Assembly (NCBI GenBank): GCA_945907045.1
Contig: CAMDSH010000012.1
Span: forward strand, 1 to 64,000
Reading direction: 5' to 3'
DNA from: Rhizobium sp. Q54
GTDB lineage: Bacteria > Pseudomonadota > Alphaproteobacteria > Rhizobiales > Xanthobacteraceae
DNA length: 64,000 bases
Shown piece after piece: positions 1-10,459 of the stretch (within the stretch, counting starts at the first letter, position 1; every line of letters starts with the position of its first letter). The position numbers and the translations under genes were made by a program. The notes under the pieces are model-generated. The model was given only the letters and a program-made list of their open reading frames with translations. It made no database searches and was not told the DNA's origin.

Positions 1-1
1 C

Positions 2-2287
2 GTGCTGCGCACACTGACCGAGGAAGAGCGCAGCGCGCGCGCTCACGCGCTGGCCGACAGCCGCGTTCGCGAAGCCGAAGAGCGCAAGGTCGCCGAGGAA
101 GAAGGCCGCCGCCGCGGCGCGCGCGAGGTCACCGATCAGGCCGATCGCATCGCCGCCGAGGCGCGCAAGCGCGAAGAGGACGAGCGCCGCAAGCACGAGG
201 AAGAAACCAAGCGCAAGGCCGGCGAAGTCGCCAAGAAACGCTTCGGCGAGGACGAGACCAAGCGTCCCGGCGCACCCGGCCGCATGACGGTCGAAGCCGA
301 GGACGACGACGCTCCGCGCACCGCGCGCCGTGGTCCCGGCGGCGCAGCGCGCCCGGTTCCCGCTCCACGCCCGACATTGCGTCCCGCCGGCGAAAAGCAG
401 CGCGGCCGCCTCACGCTGGTGACGGCATTGCGCGCCGACGAAGTGCGCGAGCGCTCGGTCGCATCGTTCCGCCGCCGCACCCAACGGCTCAAGGGACAGG
501 CTTCGTCCGAGCCGAAGGAAAAGCTCGTGCGCGAAGTCACTATCCCCGAGGCGATCAGCATTTCCGATCTCGCCAACCGCATGTCCGAGCGCGCCGTCGA
601 CGTGATCCGGCTGCTGATGCAGCAGGGTCAGATGCTGCAGATCAATGACGTGATCGACGCCGACACCGCGCAACTCATCGCCGAAGAAATGGGCCACAGC
701 GTCCGCCGCGTTGCCGAATCCGACGTCGAAGAAGGCCTGTTCGATGTCACCGACGATCCGGCGCAGCTCGTATCGCGCGCCCCCGTCGTCACCGTCATGG
801 GCCACGTCGATCACGGCAAGACTTCGCTGCTCGATGCGATCCGCTCGACTGAAGTTGCCTCCGGCGAAGCCGGCGGCATCACCCAGCACATCGGCGCTTA
901 CCAAGTGACATCACCTTCGGGCAGCAAAATTACATTCATCGACACGCCCGGCCACGCCGCCTTCACGGCGATGCGCGCGCGCGGCGCGAAAGTCACCGAC
1001 CTGGTCATTCTCGTCGTCGCTGCCGATGACGGCGTGATGCCGCAGACGGTGGAAGCCATCGCGCATGCGAAAGCGGCGAAAGCACCGATGATCGTTGCGA
1101 TCAATAAAATCGATAAACCCGATTCCAAGCCGGAGCGCGTGCGCACCGAATTGCTGCAGCACGAGGTTCAGGTTGAATCGCTCGGCGGCGATGTCGTCGA
1201 CGTGGAAGTCTCCGCCACCAAGAAGCTCAATCTCGACAAGCTGCTCGAGATGATCGGGCTGCAGGCGGAAATCCTCGACCTCAAAGCCAACCCGACGCGC
1301 CCCGCCGAAGGCACCGTGATCGAAGCCAAGCTCGACCGCGGCCGCGGCCCGGTCGCCACCGTGCTCGTGCAACGCGGCACGCTGCATGTCGGCGATCTCG
1401 TCGTCGCCGGCGCGGAATGGGGCCGCGTGCGCGCGCTGGTGTCCGACACCGGCACATCGATCCAAATCGCAGGCCCCTCGATGCCGGTGGAAGTGCTCGG
1501 CTTCTCAGGCTTGCCGGAAGCGGGCGATCGCCTCGCGGTGGTCGAGAACGAAGCCCGCGCCCGCGAAGTCACCGATTACCGGCTGCGCCAGAAGCGCGAA
1601 AAGGTTTCCGCGCGCGCAACCGGCATGCGCGGCTCGCTCGAACAGATGATGACCCAGCTGCGCACCAGCGGGCTGAAGGAATTCCCCCTTATCGTCAAAG
1701 CCGACGTGCAGGGCTCGCTGGAAGCGATCATCGGCGCGCTGGAGAAATTGGGAACCGAGGAAGTCGCCGCGCGCGTGCTGCACGCGGGCGTTGGCGCCAT
1801 CACCGAATCCGACGTGACATTGGCCGAGGCCTCGTCCGTTCCGATTATCGGTTTCAACGTGCGCGCCCACAAGGAAGCGCGCGAAGCAGCCGAGCGCGCC
1901 GGCATCGAAATCCGCTACTACAACATCATCTACGATCTCGTGGACGACGTGAAAAAGGCGATGTCCGGCCTGCTGCCGCCCACGCTGCGCGAAACCATGC
2001 TGGGCAACGCGCAGATTCTGGAAATCTTCACCGTCTCCAAAGTGGGAAAGATCGCCGGCTGCCGCGTAACCGACGGCACAGTGGAGCGCGGCGCGAACGT
2101 GCGCCTGATCCGCGACGGCGTGGTCATTCACGAAGGCAAGCTGAGCCAGCTCAAGCGCTTCAAGGATGACGCCAAGGAAGTGACCGCCGGCCAGGAATGC
2201 GGCATGGCCTTCGAGGCCTATCAGGATATGAAGGCCGGTGACGTTATTGAATGCTACCGGGTGGAGACGATTCAACGCAGCCTCTAA
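2..2287 (+). CDS. infB: Translation initiation factor IF-2 (5' end outside window)
   Basis: GTPase core [42 protein letters not shown]; charged N-terminal region; followed by rbfA/truB. Confidence 0.97.
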   Translation: MLRTLTEEERSARAHALADSRVREAEERKVAEEEGRRRGAREVTDQADRIAAEARKREEDERRKHEEETKRKAGEVAKKRFGEDETKRPGAPGRMTVEAEDDDAPRTARRGPGGAARPVPAPRPTLRPAGEKQRGRLTLVTALRADEVRERSVASFRRRTQRLKGQASSEPKEKLVREVTIPEAISISDLANRMSERAVDVIRLLMQQGQMLQINDVIDADTAQLIAEEMGHSVRRVAESDVEEGLFDVTDDPAQLVSRAPVVTVMGHVDHGKTSLLDAIRSTEVASGEAGGITQHIGAYQVTSPSGSKITFIDTPGHAAFTAMRARGAKVTDLVILVVAADDGVMPQTVEAIAHAKAAKAPMIVAINKIDKPDSKPERVRTELLQHEVQVESLGGDVVDVEVSATKKLNLDKLLEMIGLQAEILDLKANPTRPAEGTVIEAKLDRGRGPVATVLVQRGTLHVGDLVVAGAEWGRVRALVSDTGTSIQIAGPSMPVEVLGFSGLPEAGDRLAVVENEARAREVTDYRLRQKREKVSARATGMRGSLEQMMTQLRTSGLKEFPLIVKADVQGSLEAIIGALEKLGTEEVAARVLHAGVGAITESDVTLAEASSVPIIGFNVRAHKEAREAAERAGIEIRYYNIIYDLVDDVKKAMSGLLPPTLRETMLGNAQILEIFTVSKVGKIAGCRVTDGTVERGANVRLIRDGVVIHEGKLSQLKRFKDDAKEVTAGQECGMAFEAYQDMKAGDVIECYRVETIQRSL

Positions 2288-2334
2288 GTCCGACACTTGG
2301 GTCTGCGCGCAGACAATCATTCCGCCTTTTTCAC

Positions 2335-2426
2335 CGTCATGCCCGGCCTTGTGCCGGGTATCCACGACTTCCTTCGCCGAGAAGGAAGATAGACGTGGAT
2401 GGCCGGGAACGAGCCCGGCCATGACG
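2335..2426. repeat. Long imperfect inverted repeat (REP/BIME-like) between infB and rbfA
   Basis: Outer arms CGTCATGCCCGGC...GCCCGGCCATGACG, inner TCCACGACTT...AGACGTGGA; each arm is itself a GCCCGGC/GCCGGG hairpin. Confidence 0.75.
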
Positions 2427-2443
2427 ACAGCCACTGGATTGTC

Positions 2444-2860
2444 ATGCCACGGAAGAAATCACACCGCGAAATCGCAACGCCCGGCGGCTCGCAGCGCCAA
2501 TTGCGCGTCGGCGAACTGGTGCGCCACGCCATCGCCGAGATGCTCACGCGCGGCGACGTGCACGATCCGGTGATCGAGGGTCATCTCATCACGGTGCCGG
2601 AAGTGCGCATGAGCCCGGATCTGCGGCTCGCCACCGTCTACGTCATGCCGATGGGCGGGCGCGACACCGACGAGGTGATCGCCGCATTCGAGCGCAACAA
2701 GAAATTCCTGCGCGGCGAGATCGCGCACCGCATCAATCTGAAATTCGCGCCCGACTTGCGCTTCCACATCGACGAACGCTTCGCGGAAGCCGACCGCATC
2801 GACAAATTGTTGCGCTCGCCCGAAGTGGCGCGCGATCTCGGCGATAAAAAAGATGAATAA
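2444..2860 (+). CDS. rbfA: Ribosome-binding factor A
   Basis: [17 protein letters not shown]...[16 protein letters not shown]...[14 protein letters not shown]; start set at ATG 2444. Confidence 0.95.
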   Translation: MPRKKSHREIATPGGSQRQLRVGELVRHAIAEMLTRGDVHDPVIEGHLITVPEVRMSPDLRLATVYVMPMGGRDTDEVIAAFERNKKFLRGEIAHRINLKFAPDLRFHIDERFAEADRIDKLLRSPEVARDLGDKKDE

Positions 2861-3899
2861 GCCCGTGCCATTTCAAGATCCGAATCCGCAGCCCACCCCC
2901 CTCCCCAACCCTCCCCCGCAAGGGGGTAGGGAAAAGAAAGAACAATTCAAACGCGACAAGCGCGACGTGCACGGCTGGATCGTGCTCGACAAGCCGGTCG
3001 GCATGACCTCGACGCATGCGGTGAGCGTCGTGAAGCGGCTGTTCTCGGCGAAACGCGCCGGCCACGCCGGCACGCTCGACCCGTTGGCGTCGGGCTGTCT
3101 GCCGATCGCACTCGGCGAAGCGACCAAGACCGTTCCGTTCGTGATGGACGGGCGCAAGGCCTATACCTTCACCGTGCGCTGGGGCGAGGAGCGCGACACC
3201 GACGATGCCGAAGGCCGCGTCGCCGCGAGCAGCGATCAACGGCCCACGCCGGACGCAATCCGCGCGCTGCTCCCTGAATTTACCGGCACCATCGGCCAGG
3301 TGCCGCCGCGTTTCTCCGCCATCAAGATCGATGGCGAGCGCGCCTACGATCTCGCCCGCGACGGCGAGCATGTGGAATTGGCCGAGCGCCCGGTCGTGAT
3401 CCACCGGCTCGAACTCGCCGGTATCCCTGGCCCCGATCATGCGGTTCTGACCGCCGAATGCGGCAAAGGCACCTATGTGCGCGCCATCGCCCGCGACATG
3501 GGCCGAAAGCTCGGCTGTTTCGGCCATGTCTGCGCTTTGCGCCGGGTTTCGGTCGGCCCGTTCGCTGAAAACACCATGATTTTGCTGGCACAACTGGAGG
3601 CTTTGTGCCAGAAAGCCGCTGCCGGCGAGGGTAGCCTCGCCGACGCGCTCAGGCCCGTTGAGACCGCGCTGGACGACATCCCGGCGCTGGCCATTAGCAG
3701 GGCAGATGCGGCAAGGCTGCAAAGAGGCCAAGCCGTTTTGTTGCGCGGACGGGACGCTCCGATTTTCCGCGGCACGGTTTACGTCACGGCATCGGGCCAA
3801 TTGATCGCCCTTGCCGAAGTCGACCGCGGCGAGATCGTCCCCAAGCGCGTGTTCAACCTCACCGGCCTGACAGGCAGCGCCGGTGTCATGAAAGGGTAG
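2853..3899 (+). CDS. truB: tRNA pseudouridine(55) synthase TruB
   Basis: [40 protein letters not shown]. Confidence 0.97.
   Translation: MNKPVPFQDPNPQPTPLPNPPPQGGREKKEQFKRDKRDVHGWIVLDKPVGMTSTHAVSVVKRLFSAKRAGHAGTLDPLASGCLPIALGEATKTVPFVMDGRKAYTFTVRWGEERDTDDAEGRVAASSDQRPTPDAIRALLPEFTGTIGQVPPRFSAIKIDGERAYDLARDGEHVELAERPVVIHRLELAGIPGPDHAVLTAECGKGTYVRAIARDMGRKLGCFGHVCALRRVSVGPFAENTMILLAQLEALCQKAAAGEGSLADALRPVETALDDIPALAISRADAARLQRGQAVLLRGRDAPIFRGTVYVTASGQLIALAEVDRGEIVPKRVFNLTGLTGSAGVMKG
2895..2935. repeat. C-rich palindromic repeat inside the 5' end of truB
   Basis: CACCCCCCTCCCCAACCCTCCCCCGCAAGGGGGTAGGGAAAAG; related to the 28068-28118 copy; encodes [15 protein letters not shown]. Confidence 0.65.
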
Positions 3900-3904
3900 T
3901 AACG

Positions 3905-4174
3905 ATGTCGCTAACGACCGCCCGCAAGGCCGAAGTGATCAAGGCCAATGCGACGAAATCCGGAGACACCGGATCGCCGGAAGTGCAAGTGGCGATCCTG
4001 TCGGAACGGATCAACAGTCTCACCGACCATTTCAAGACTCACGTCAAGGACAACCATTCCCGGCGTGGTCTGCTCAAGATGGTTTCTCAGCGGCGTCAGC
4101 TGCTCGATTATCTGCGGCGCATCGATGAGGCGCGCTACAAGAAACTGATCGAGAAGCTGAACATCCGCCGCTAG
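3905..4174 (+). CDS. rpsO: 30S ribosomal protein S15
   Basis: [53 protein letters not shown]. Confidence 0.98.
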   Translation: MSLTTARKAEVIKANATKSGDTGSPEVQVAILSERINSLTDHFKTHVKDNHSRRGLLKMVSQRRQLLDYLRRIDEARYKKLIEKLNIRR

Positions 4175-4210
4175 CCTAAGTTTCCGCGCGGGCACTCCGC
4201 GCGTTTCGTG

Positions 4211-4232
4211 AGCGGACGCCAAGGCGTCCGCT
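4211..4232 (+). terminator. Hairpin after rpsO (terminator or processing site)
   Basis: AGCGGACGCC-AA-GGCGTCCGCT perfect 10-bp stem; no strong U-tract follows. Confidence 0.45.
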
Positions 4233-4435
4233 GTATTCGGGTCCGGCAGCGATCGCGCTGCGGACAATCAAGAACCGGACGGGAAAGATCGTCCGGTTGC
4301 CAACGGCAAGGTTCTTTAGGCCATGGCAGGATCGCCGGATGCTGTTCCAGTCCGCTCTGCGGCTTCGCGGAACAGCCTCTCGCCGTCTTGCTCATGGCTT
4401 TCGGGATCGGCCGATAACCATGAGAGAAAATACCA

Positions 4436-6586
4436 ATGTTCGAAACTCATCGAGTTGAGCTCGATTGGGGTGGGCGTCCGCTCATCCTCGAGACCGGCCG
4501 GATAGCGCGCCAGGCTGACGGTGCCGTCTTCGCCAGCTACGGCGAGACCACCGTGCTCGCCACCGTCGTCGCGGCGAAAACGCCGCGCGAAGGCGTCGAC
4601 TTCCTGCCCCTCACCGTCGACTACCAGGAAAAATATTACGCCGCGGGCCGCATTCCCGGCGGCTACTTCAAGCGCGAAGGCCGCCCGACCGAAAAGGAAA
4701 CGCTGGTCTCGCGCCTGATCGACCGCCCGATCCGTCCGCTGTTCGCCGACGGCTGGCGCTGCGAAACGCAAGTGATCGTGACGACGCTGTCGCACGATCT
4801 TGAAAACGATCCCGACATTCTCGCGCTGGTGGCCGCCTCGGCGGCGCTCACGCTCTCGGGCGCTCCGTTCATGGGACCGATCGGCGCGGCGCGCGTCGGC
4901 TTCATCAATAACGAGTACGTCCTCAACCCGACCATCGAAGAGGCGAACGAAAGCCAGCTCGACCTCGTCGTCGCCGGCACCGCCGACGCCGTGCTGATGG
5001 TCGAGTCGGAAGCCAAGGAACTCAACGAAGACGTGATGCTCGGCGCAGTGATGTTCGGCCACCGGCATTTCCAGCCGGTCATCCAGGCCATCATCCAGCT
5101 CGCCGAAAAGGCCGCCAAGGAGCCGCGCGATCACAAGGTCGCCGACGACAAGGCGCTGGAAAAGGAAATGCTCGGCATCGCCGAGAAGGAGCTGCGCGCC
5201 GCCTATTCGATCCCGCGCAAGCAGGAGCGCCAGAACGCCGTCGCCGCCGTCAAGGTCAAGGTGATGGAGCATTACTTCCCGGGCGGCGCAGAAAATCCGA
5301 ACTACACCAAGCTGCGCATCGCCGGCGTGTTCAAGGAACTCGAAGCCAAGATCGTTCGCTGGAACATTCTCGACACCAGCAAGCGCATCGACGGCCGCGA
5401 CCTGAAAACCGTGCGGCAGATCGTGGCGGAAGTCGGCGTGCTGCCGCGCGCCCACGGCTCTGCGTTGTTCACCCGCGGCGAGACGCAGGCGCTGGTCGTC
5501 ACCACGCTCGGCACCGGCGAGGACGAGCAATGGATCGACGCGCTGCAGGGCACCTACAAGGAATCGTTCCTGCTGCACTATAACTTCCCGCCATATTCGG
5601 TCGGCGAGACCGGCCGCATGGGCGGCACCAAGCGCCGCGAAATCGGCCACGGCAAACTGGCGTGGCGCGCGATCCATCCGGTGCTGCCGGGCAAGCTCGA
5701 CTTCCCCTACACCATCCGCGTCGTCTCGGAGATCACCGAGTCGAACGGTTCGTCGTCGATGGCCTCCGTCTGCGGCGCCTCGCTGGCGCTGATGGACGCG
5801 GGCGTGCCGATCGCGCGGCCGACCGCCGGCATCGCCACGGGCCTCATTCTCGAGGACAAGCGCTTCGCCGTGCTCTCCGACATCCTCGGCGACGAGGATC
5901 ATCTCGGCGACATGGACTTCAAGGTAGCCGGCACCGAAAACGGCATCACCTCGCTGCAGATGGACATCAAGATCGCCGGCATCACCGAAGAGATCATGAA
6001 GGTGGCGCTCTCTCAGGCGAAAGACGGCCGCCTGCACATCCTCGGTGAAATGTCGAAGGCGCTCACTTCGGCGCGCGCCGAGCTTGGCGAACACGCTCCG
6101 CGCATCGAGATGTTCAAGATCCCGACCGACAAAATCCGCGAAGTGATCGGCACCGGCGGCAAGGTGATCCGCGAGATCGTCGAGAAGACCGGCGCCAAGA
6201 TCAACATCGAGGACGACGGTTCGGTGAAGGTTGCGTCCGCCGACGGCGAGTCGATCCGGAAGGCGATCGAATGGATCAAGTCGATCGCTTCCGATCCGGA
6301 GCCGGGCAAGATCTATGAAGGCACCGTGGTCAAGGTGATGGAGTTCGGCGCCTTCGTGAACTTCTTCGGCGCCAAGGACGGCCTCGTCCACATCAGCCAG
6401 CTCGCTGCCAGCCGGGTGAACAAGGTCACCGACGTCGTCAAGGAAGGCGACAAGGTGAAGGTCAAGCTGCTCGGCATGGACGAGCGCGGCAAGGTCCGCC
6501 TCTCGATGAAGGTCGTCGACCAGACCACCGGCGAAGACTTAGAGGGCAAGCAGGGCAGCGGCGAGCGCCAGCAGGCGGCGGGCTGA
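4436..6586 (+). CDS. pnp: Polyribonucleotide nucleotidyltransferase
   Basis: Two RNase PH domains, KH ([25 protein letters not shown]) and S1 ([28 protein letters not shown]) domains. Confidence 0.98.
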   Translation: MFETHRVELDWGGRPLILETGRIARQADGAVFASYGETTVLATVVAAKTPREGVDFLPLTVDYQEKYYAAGRIPGGYFKREGRPTEKETLVSRLIDRPIRPLFADGWRCETQVIVTTLSHDLENDPDILALVAASAALTLSGAPFMGPIGAARVGFINNEYVLNPTIEEANESQLDLVVAGTADAVLMVESEAKELNEDVMLGAVMFGHRHFQPVIQAIIQLAEKAAKEPRDHKVADDKALEKEMLGIAEKELRAAYSIPRKQERQNAVAAVKVKVMEHYFPGGAENPNYTKLRIAGVFKELEAKIVRWNILDTSKRIDGRDLKTVRQIVAEVGVLPRAHGSALFTRGETQALVVTTLGTGEDEQWIDALQGTYKESFLLHYNFPPYSVGETGRMGGTKRREIGHGKLAWRAIHPVLPGKLDFPYTIRVVSEITESNGSSSMASVCGASLALMDAGVPIARPTAGIATGLILEDKRFAVLSDILGDEDHLGDMDFKVAGTENGITSLQMDIKIAGITEEIMKVALSQAKDGRLHILGEMSKALTSARAELGEHAPRIEMFKIPTDKIREVIGTGGKVIREIVEKTGAKINIEDDGSVKVASADGESIRKAIEWIKSIASDPEPGKIYEGTVVKVMEFGAFVNFFGAKDGLVHISQLAASRVNKVTDVVKEGDKVKVKLLGMDERGKVRLSMKVVDQTTGEDLEGKQGSGERQQAAG

Positions 6587-6622
6587 TTTCCTGCAACTTT
6601 CCGCATCACTTCAGAAATAAAG

Positions 6623-6647
6623 AAGGGCGGCCTTGCGGGCCGCCCTT
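6623..6647. terminator. Intrinsic terminator hairpin downstream of pnp
   Basis: AAGGGCGGCCTTGCGGGCCGCCCTT; identical 25-mer recurs at 7269-7293. Confidence 0.75.
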
Positions 6648-6679
6648 CGCCGTTCTTAGTCTAAGTCTCGCGATTGAGA

Positions 6680-6859
6680 CTAAGCGTACTGGGTCAAAAT
6701 CCAAGTAACCGCCTGATTGTTGTACGGAGGCATACGGTTGCCCTTTGCGATCGGCGCAGTCGTTGAAGGCGTACCTTCAACTTTCCACACGCCGCTTTCA
6801 GGGCAAACTGCTCCTGTACGCGCTTTCGTTCCGATTGGTGTTCTTCCTGAGTAGTTCAT
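6680..6859 (-). CDS. Small 59-aa protein with CPxSGxW motif (unknown function)
   Basis: Translated by hand: MNYSGRTPIGTKARTGAVCPESGVWKVEGTPSTTAPIAKGNRMPPYNNQAVTWILTQYA*; AGGAGGTG Shine-Dalgarno a few nt upstream of ATG; absent from the ORF track (below its length cutoff). Confidence 0.75.
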   Translation of the reverse strand: MNYSGRTPIGTKARTGAVCPESGVWKVEGTPSTTAPIAKGNRMPPYNNQAVTWILTQYA

Positions 6860-6989
6860 GGTCCCACCTCCTGTGGGTTGCTGTTGAGAAGGAGGTCGGG
6901 CCTTGACGTGCGAATCAGGTCCATGATTCAGTGCGTTTGTCCGAATACACGTCGTCCACGGCCCGACCAGGTTATGTGGACTAGGACTT

Positions 6990-7023
6990 GAGGTCGCTCC
7001 GAAGTTCCAATTCGGGCGACCTC
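6990..7023. repeat. Stable stem-loop in the islet
   Basis: GAGGTCGC-T-CCGAA-gttccaa-TTCGG-GCGACCTC, 13 bp paired with one bulge. Confidence 0.55.
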
Positions 7024-7268
7024 ACTTAATTTTGTCCTGCTTAGTTCGTGCAGCGAGTCTGCTTGTTCGGTCAAGCTACGGAACTCAAACGCATTTTCGA
7101 TCAGCGCGCCAAAAAATCCCCTTGTCGCAAAGTGGTTTGCGTAACGACCTGATTTGTCACGTTTAAATCTAGTTCGGCTGGAAGATTGGGCTATTAGTTC
7201 GATCCCGCCGTTAACTTTTTATCCCAGCAATTCACATACTTAACTGCCTTGGCAACAAGCCCGGCCAA

Positions 7269-7293
7269 AAGGGCGGCCTTGCGGGCCGCCCTT
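7269..7293. terminator. Terminator hairpin at the end of the fabI operon, identical to the pnp one
   Basis: AAGGGCGGCCTTGCGGGCCGCCCTT flanked by T-tracts on both strands. Confidence 0.75.
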
Positions 7294-7316
7294 TTTGATT
7301 CGTCCTCAGACTCTAT

Positions 7317-7475
7317 TCAGCCCAATCGCCACACCAGCCAGATCGCTACGATCAGCGCGATTGCAAACGCGCCGCTGGCGAGCCGGAACAGATGACGCCG
7401 GATCAGCGCGCGCATGAATCCCTGATCGGACGGCGGATCACGCGGCTCCGGCGGGAGATAGAACGGATCGCTCAT
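7317..7475 (-). CDS. Small single-pass membrane protein (52 aa)
   Basis: Translated by hand: MSDPFYLPPEPRDPPSDQGFMRALIRRHLFRLASGAFAIALIVAIWLVWRLG*; follows fabI on the same strand. Confidence 0.6.
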   Translation of the reverse strand: MSDPFYLPPEPRDPPSDQGFMRALIRRHLFRLASGAFAIALIVAIWLVWRLG

Positions 7476-7492
7476 AATACCTTTGATTGGCG

Positions 7493-8317
7493 CTACTGCG
7501 CCGCGTCTTTGCCGTTACCGGCGTCGGCCTTGAGCGCGTCGGGCTGCGGCATGGCGATGACGTTGTAGCCGCTGTCGACGAAATGAACTTCGCCGGTGAC
7601 ACCGCCCGATAAATCAGAGCAGAGATAAAGCCCCGCGCCACCGAGTTCTTCCAGCGTCACGCCGCGGCCCAATGGCGAGTGCCGCTGCTGGAACGCAAAC
7701 ATATAGCGCGCGTCGGTGATGCCGGCGCCGGCGAGCGTGCGGATGGGACCGGCGGAAATCGCGTTGACGCGGATTTTCTGCGCGCCGAAATCGACCGCCA
7801 GATAACGCACGGACGCTTCCAGCGCCGCTTTCGCCACGCCCATCACGTTGTAATTGGGCATCGCGCGCAGGCCGCCGTTATAGGTGAGCGTCACCATCGA
7901 GCCGCCGTCCGGCATCAGCGCAGCCGCGCGCCTGGCGGCTTCGGTGAAGGCGTAGCAGGAGATCACCATCGTGCGGATGAAGTTCTCGCGCGTCGAGTCT
8001 GCGTAGCGGCCCTTGAGTTCGTTCTTGTCGGAGAACGCGACGGCGTGCACGAGGAAATCCATCGTGCCCCATTGCTTCTTGATCTCGCTGAACACCGCAT
8101 CGACGGAGGAGATGTCCTCGACATCGCACGGCATCACGAACGATGAATTGACCTCGGCGGCGAGCGGCTTTACGCGCTTTTCCAGCGCTTCGCCCTGATA
8201 GGTGAATGCGAGCTTGGCGCCGTGTTGCGCCAGCGTTTTCGCGATACCCCAGGCGATCGAGTGGTCGTTGGCGACCCCCATGATCAGCCCGCGCTTTCCC
8301 TCCATAAGCCCCGGCAT
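7493..8317 (-). CDS. fabI: Enoyl-[acyl-carrier-protein] reductase (NADH) FabI
   Basis: GLIMGVANDHSIAWGIAKTLAQHGAKLAFTYQGE; SGPIRTLAGAGI; start uncertain (8317 or 8329). Confidence 0.95.
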   Translation of the reverse strand: MPGLMEGKRGLIMGVANDHSIAWGIAKTLAQHGAKLAFTYQGEALEKRVKPLAAEVNSSFVMPCDVEDISSVDAVFSEIKKQWGTMDFLVHAVAFSDKNELKGRYADSTRENFIRTMVISCYAFTEAARRAAALMPDGGSMVTLTYNGGLRAMPNYNVMGVAKAALEASVRYLAVDFGAQKIRVNAISAGPIRTLAGAGITDARYMFAFQQRHSPLGRGVTLEELGGAGLYLCSDLSGGVTGEVHFVDSGYNVIAMPQPDALKADAGNGKDAAQ

Positions 8318-8325
8318 GCTTACGA

Positions 8326-9543
8326 TCACGCGTCCAGACGTTTAAAGACAATCGACGCGTTGGTGCCGCCGAAGCCAAACGAGTTCGACAGCACGCAGCC
8401 GAGCTTCACGTTGTCCTTGCGCTCGCGCACGATCGGCATGTCGGCGAAGGCCGGGTCCATGTTCTCGATATTGGCGCTCTCGCAGATGAAACCGTTCTGC
8501 ATCATGAGGAGCGAGTAGATCGCTTCCTGCGCGCCGGCCGCGCCAAGCGAATGGCCGGTGAGCGATTTCGTCGCCGAAATCGGCGGGCATTTGGCGCCGA
8601 ACACTTCGCGGATCGCCTCGATCTCTTTTTGATCGCCGACCGGCGTCGCGGTGGCGTGCGGATTGATGTAGTCGACCGGCACCTTGACGTTCTGCAGCGC
8701 CATCTTCATGCAACGCACCGCGCCTTCGCCCGACGGCGCCACCATGTCGAAACCATCCGAGGTCGCGCCGTAACCGGCGACCTCGGCGTAAATTTTCGCG
8801 CCGCGCGCCTTGGCGTGTTCGAGTTCTTCGAGCACCAGCACGCCTGCACCGCCGGCGATGACGAAGCCGTCGCGGTCCTTGTCGTAGGCGCGCGAAGCCT
8901 TCTGCGGCGTGTCGTTATATTTCGACGACATCGCGCCCATCGCGTCGAACAACACCGAGAGCGTCCAGTCGAGTTCTTCGCAGCCGCCGGCGAAAACCAT
9001 GTCCTGCTTGCCGTACTGGATCATCTCGGCGGCGTTGCCGATGCAGTGATTGGAGGTCGCGCAGGCCGAGGAGATCGAATAGTTGACGCCCTTGATCTTG
9101 AACCAGGTGGCGAGCGTGGCCGATGCGGTCGACGACATCGCCTTCGGCACGGCGAAAGGACCGACGCGCTTGGGTCCCTTGCTGCGCGCGGTGTCGGCGG
9201 CTTCGATCACGGCGCGGCAGGACGGACCGCCCGAGCCCATGATGATGCCGGTGCGCTCGTTGGAAATGTCTTTTTCCTCGACGCCGGAATCGCGGATCGC
9301 CTGTTCCATCGCGACGTGGTTCCAGGCGGTGCCGCCGCCGTGAAACCGCATGGCGCGGCGGTCGACGATTTCGGTCGGGTCCAGCGTCGGCGCGCCGTGC
9401 ACCTGACAGCGGAAGCCCATTTCGGCGTATTTCTCGGCGCGCACGATGCCGGATTTGGCCTCGCGCAAGCTCGCCATCACTTCCTGGGTGTTATTGCCGA
9501 CAGATGAGACAATGCCCATCCCGGTGACGACGACCCGTCTCAT
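8326..9543 (-). CDS. fabB: Beta-ketoacyl-ACP synthase I
   Basis: [61 protein letters not shown]. Confidence 0.95.
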   Translation of the reverse strand: MRRVVVTGMGIVSSVGNNTQEVMASLREAKSGIVRAEKYAEMGFRCQVHGAPTLDPTEIVDRRAMRFHGGGTAWNHVAMEQAIRDSGVEEKDISNERTGIIMGSGGPSCRAVIEAADTARSKGPKRVGPFAVPKAMSSTASATLATWFKIKGVNYSISSACATSNHCIGNAAEMIQYGKQDMVFAGGCEELDWTLSVLFDAMGAMSSKYNDTPQKASRAYDKDRDGFVIAGGAGVLVLEELEHAKARGAKIYAEVAGYGATSDGFDMVAPSGEGAVRCMKMALQNVKVPVDYINPHATATPVGDQKEIEAIREVFGAKCPPISATKSLTGHSLGAAGAQEAIYSLLMMQNGFICESANIENMDPAFADMPIVRERKDNVKLGCVLSNSFGFGGTNASIVFKRLDA

Positions 9544-9666
9544 GCTCGCCTCATTTTGAATACTCAGCCCGGATTACCAGTGATTGGGCCACACATGGCC
9601 CGGCCATGGCAATCCCGCAACCCCCCGGTTTAGGCTTTATGACACCGGCTGCCTGAGCCCGCGTGC

Positions 9667-10245
9667 TCAGGCTCCGCTCGGCAGCATCTGGTCTTGCTTG
9701 AACAGACCGACTTTGAGATCGCTCGCCTTGTAGATCACGGTGCCGTCCGCCGAGAGCCAGCCGTCGGCAATGCCGAGAACAAGTTTCGAGCGCATCACCC
9801 GCTTGAAGTCGACCCCGTAGACAACTTTCTTCACCGTCGGCAGCACCTGACCGGAAAATTTCAACTCGCCTAACCCCAGCGCGCGGCCCTTGCCCGGCGC
9901 GCCGAGCCAGCCGAGGAAGAAGCCGACCATTTGCCAAAGCGCATCGAGACCGAGGCAGCCGGGCATCACCGGATCGCCCTTGAAGTGGCAGAGAAAGAAC
10001 CAGAGGTCAGGCTTCACCTCGAGTTCGGCGCGCACCATGCCCTTGCCGTGAGGCCCGCCGTCTTCCGAGATTTCGGTGATGCGGTCGAACATCAGCATCG
10101 GGGGGAGCGGCAACTGGGCATTGCCCGCGCCGAACAACTCGCCCCGGCCGCACGCCAGCAAATCTTCGTATCCGAAACTGTGCCGCCGGTTCTGCATTCC
10201 GACTGCTTCCTTGATGTCTGCGCCCGGCTGAGGTCCCATCGGCAA
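9667..10245 (-). CDS. fabA: 3-hydroxydecanoyl-ACP dehydratase/isomerase FabA
   Basis: [14 protein letters not shown]...[16 protein letters not shown]...[19 protein letters not shown]; start uncertain. Confidence 0.95.
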   Translation of the reverse strand: MPMGPQPGADIKEAVGMQNRRHSFGYEDLLACGRGELFGAGNAQLPLPPMLMFDRITEISEDGGPHGKGMVRAELEVKPDLWFFLCHFKGDPVMPGCLGLDALWQMVGFFLGWLGAPGKGRALGLGELKFSGQVLPTVKKVVYGVDFKRVMRSKLVLGIADGWLSADGTVIYKASDLKVGLFKQDQMLPSGA

Positions 10246-10459
10246 TTCCTAACATAGAGCCGCAAAGGGGCAAAGTTCGGGCCGGGCGCGGCAAATTAAG
10301 CCCTTTAGAATCAATACAAAACGTGCCTCGCGCGGCCGTTGCGAAAGAGTTGCACCTGGCCACCGCCGTCGTATATGTTACAAATGCAACGGTCTCGTGA
10401 ACCGCTGCTATCTTGTTTCACTGACATCGTTCGATCACGCCAACGTTTTGAATGTGTGC

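Noticed and set aside
2733-3800. 355-aa minus-strand ORF opposite truB
   Set aside because: Antisense to truB, with no supporting motifs
4316-6391. 691-aa minus-strand ORF opposite pnp
   Set aside because: Shadow ORF from GC-biased third positions; His/Arg/Asp-rich composition with no recognisable domain, fully antisense to a certain pnp gene
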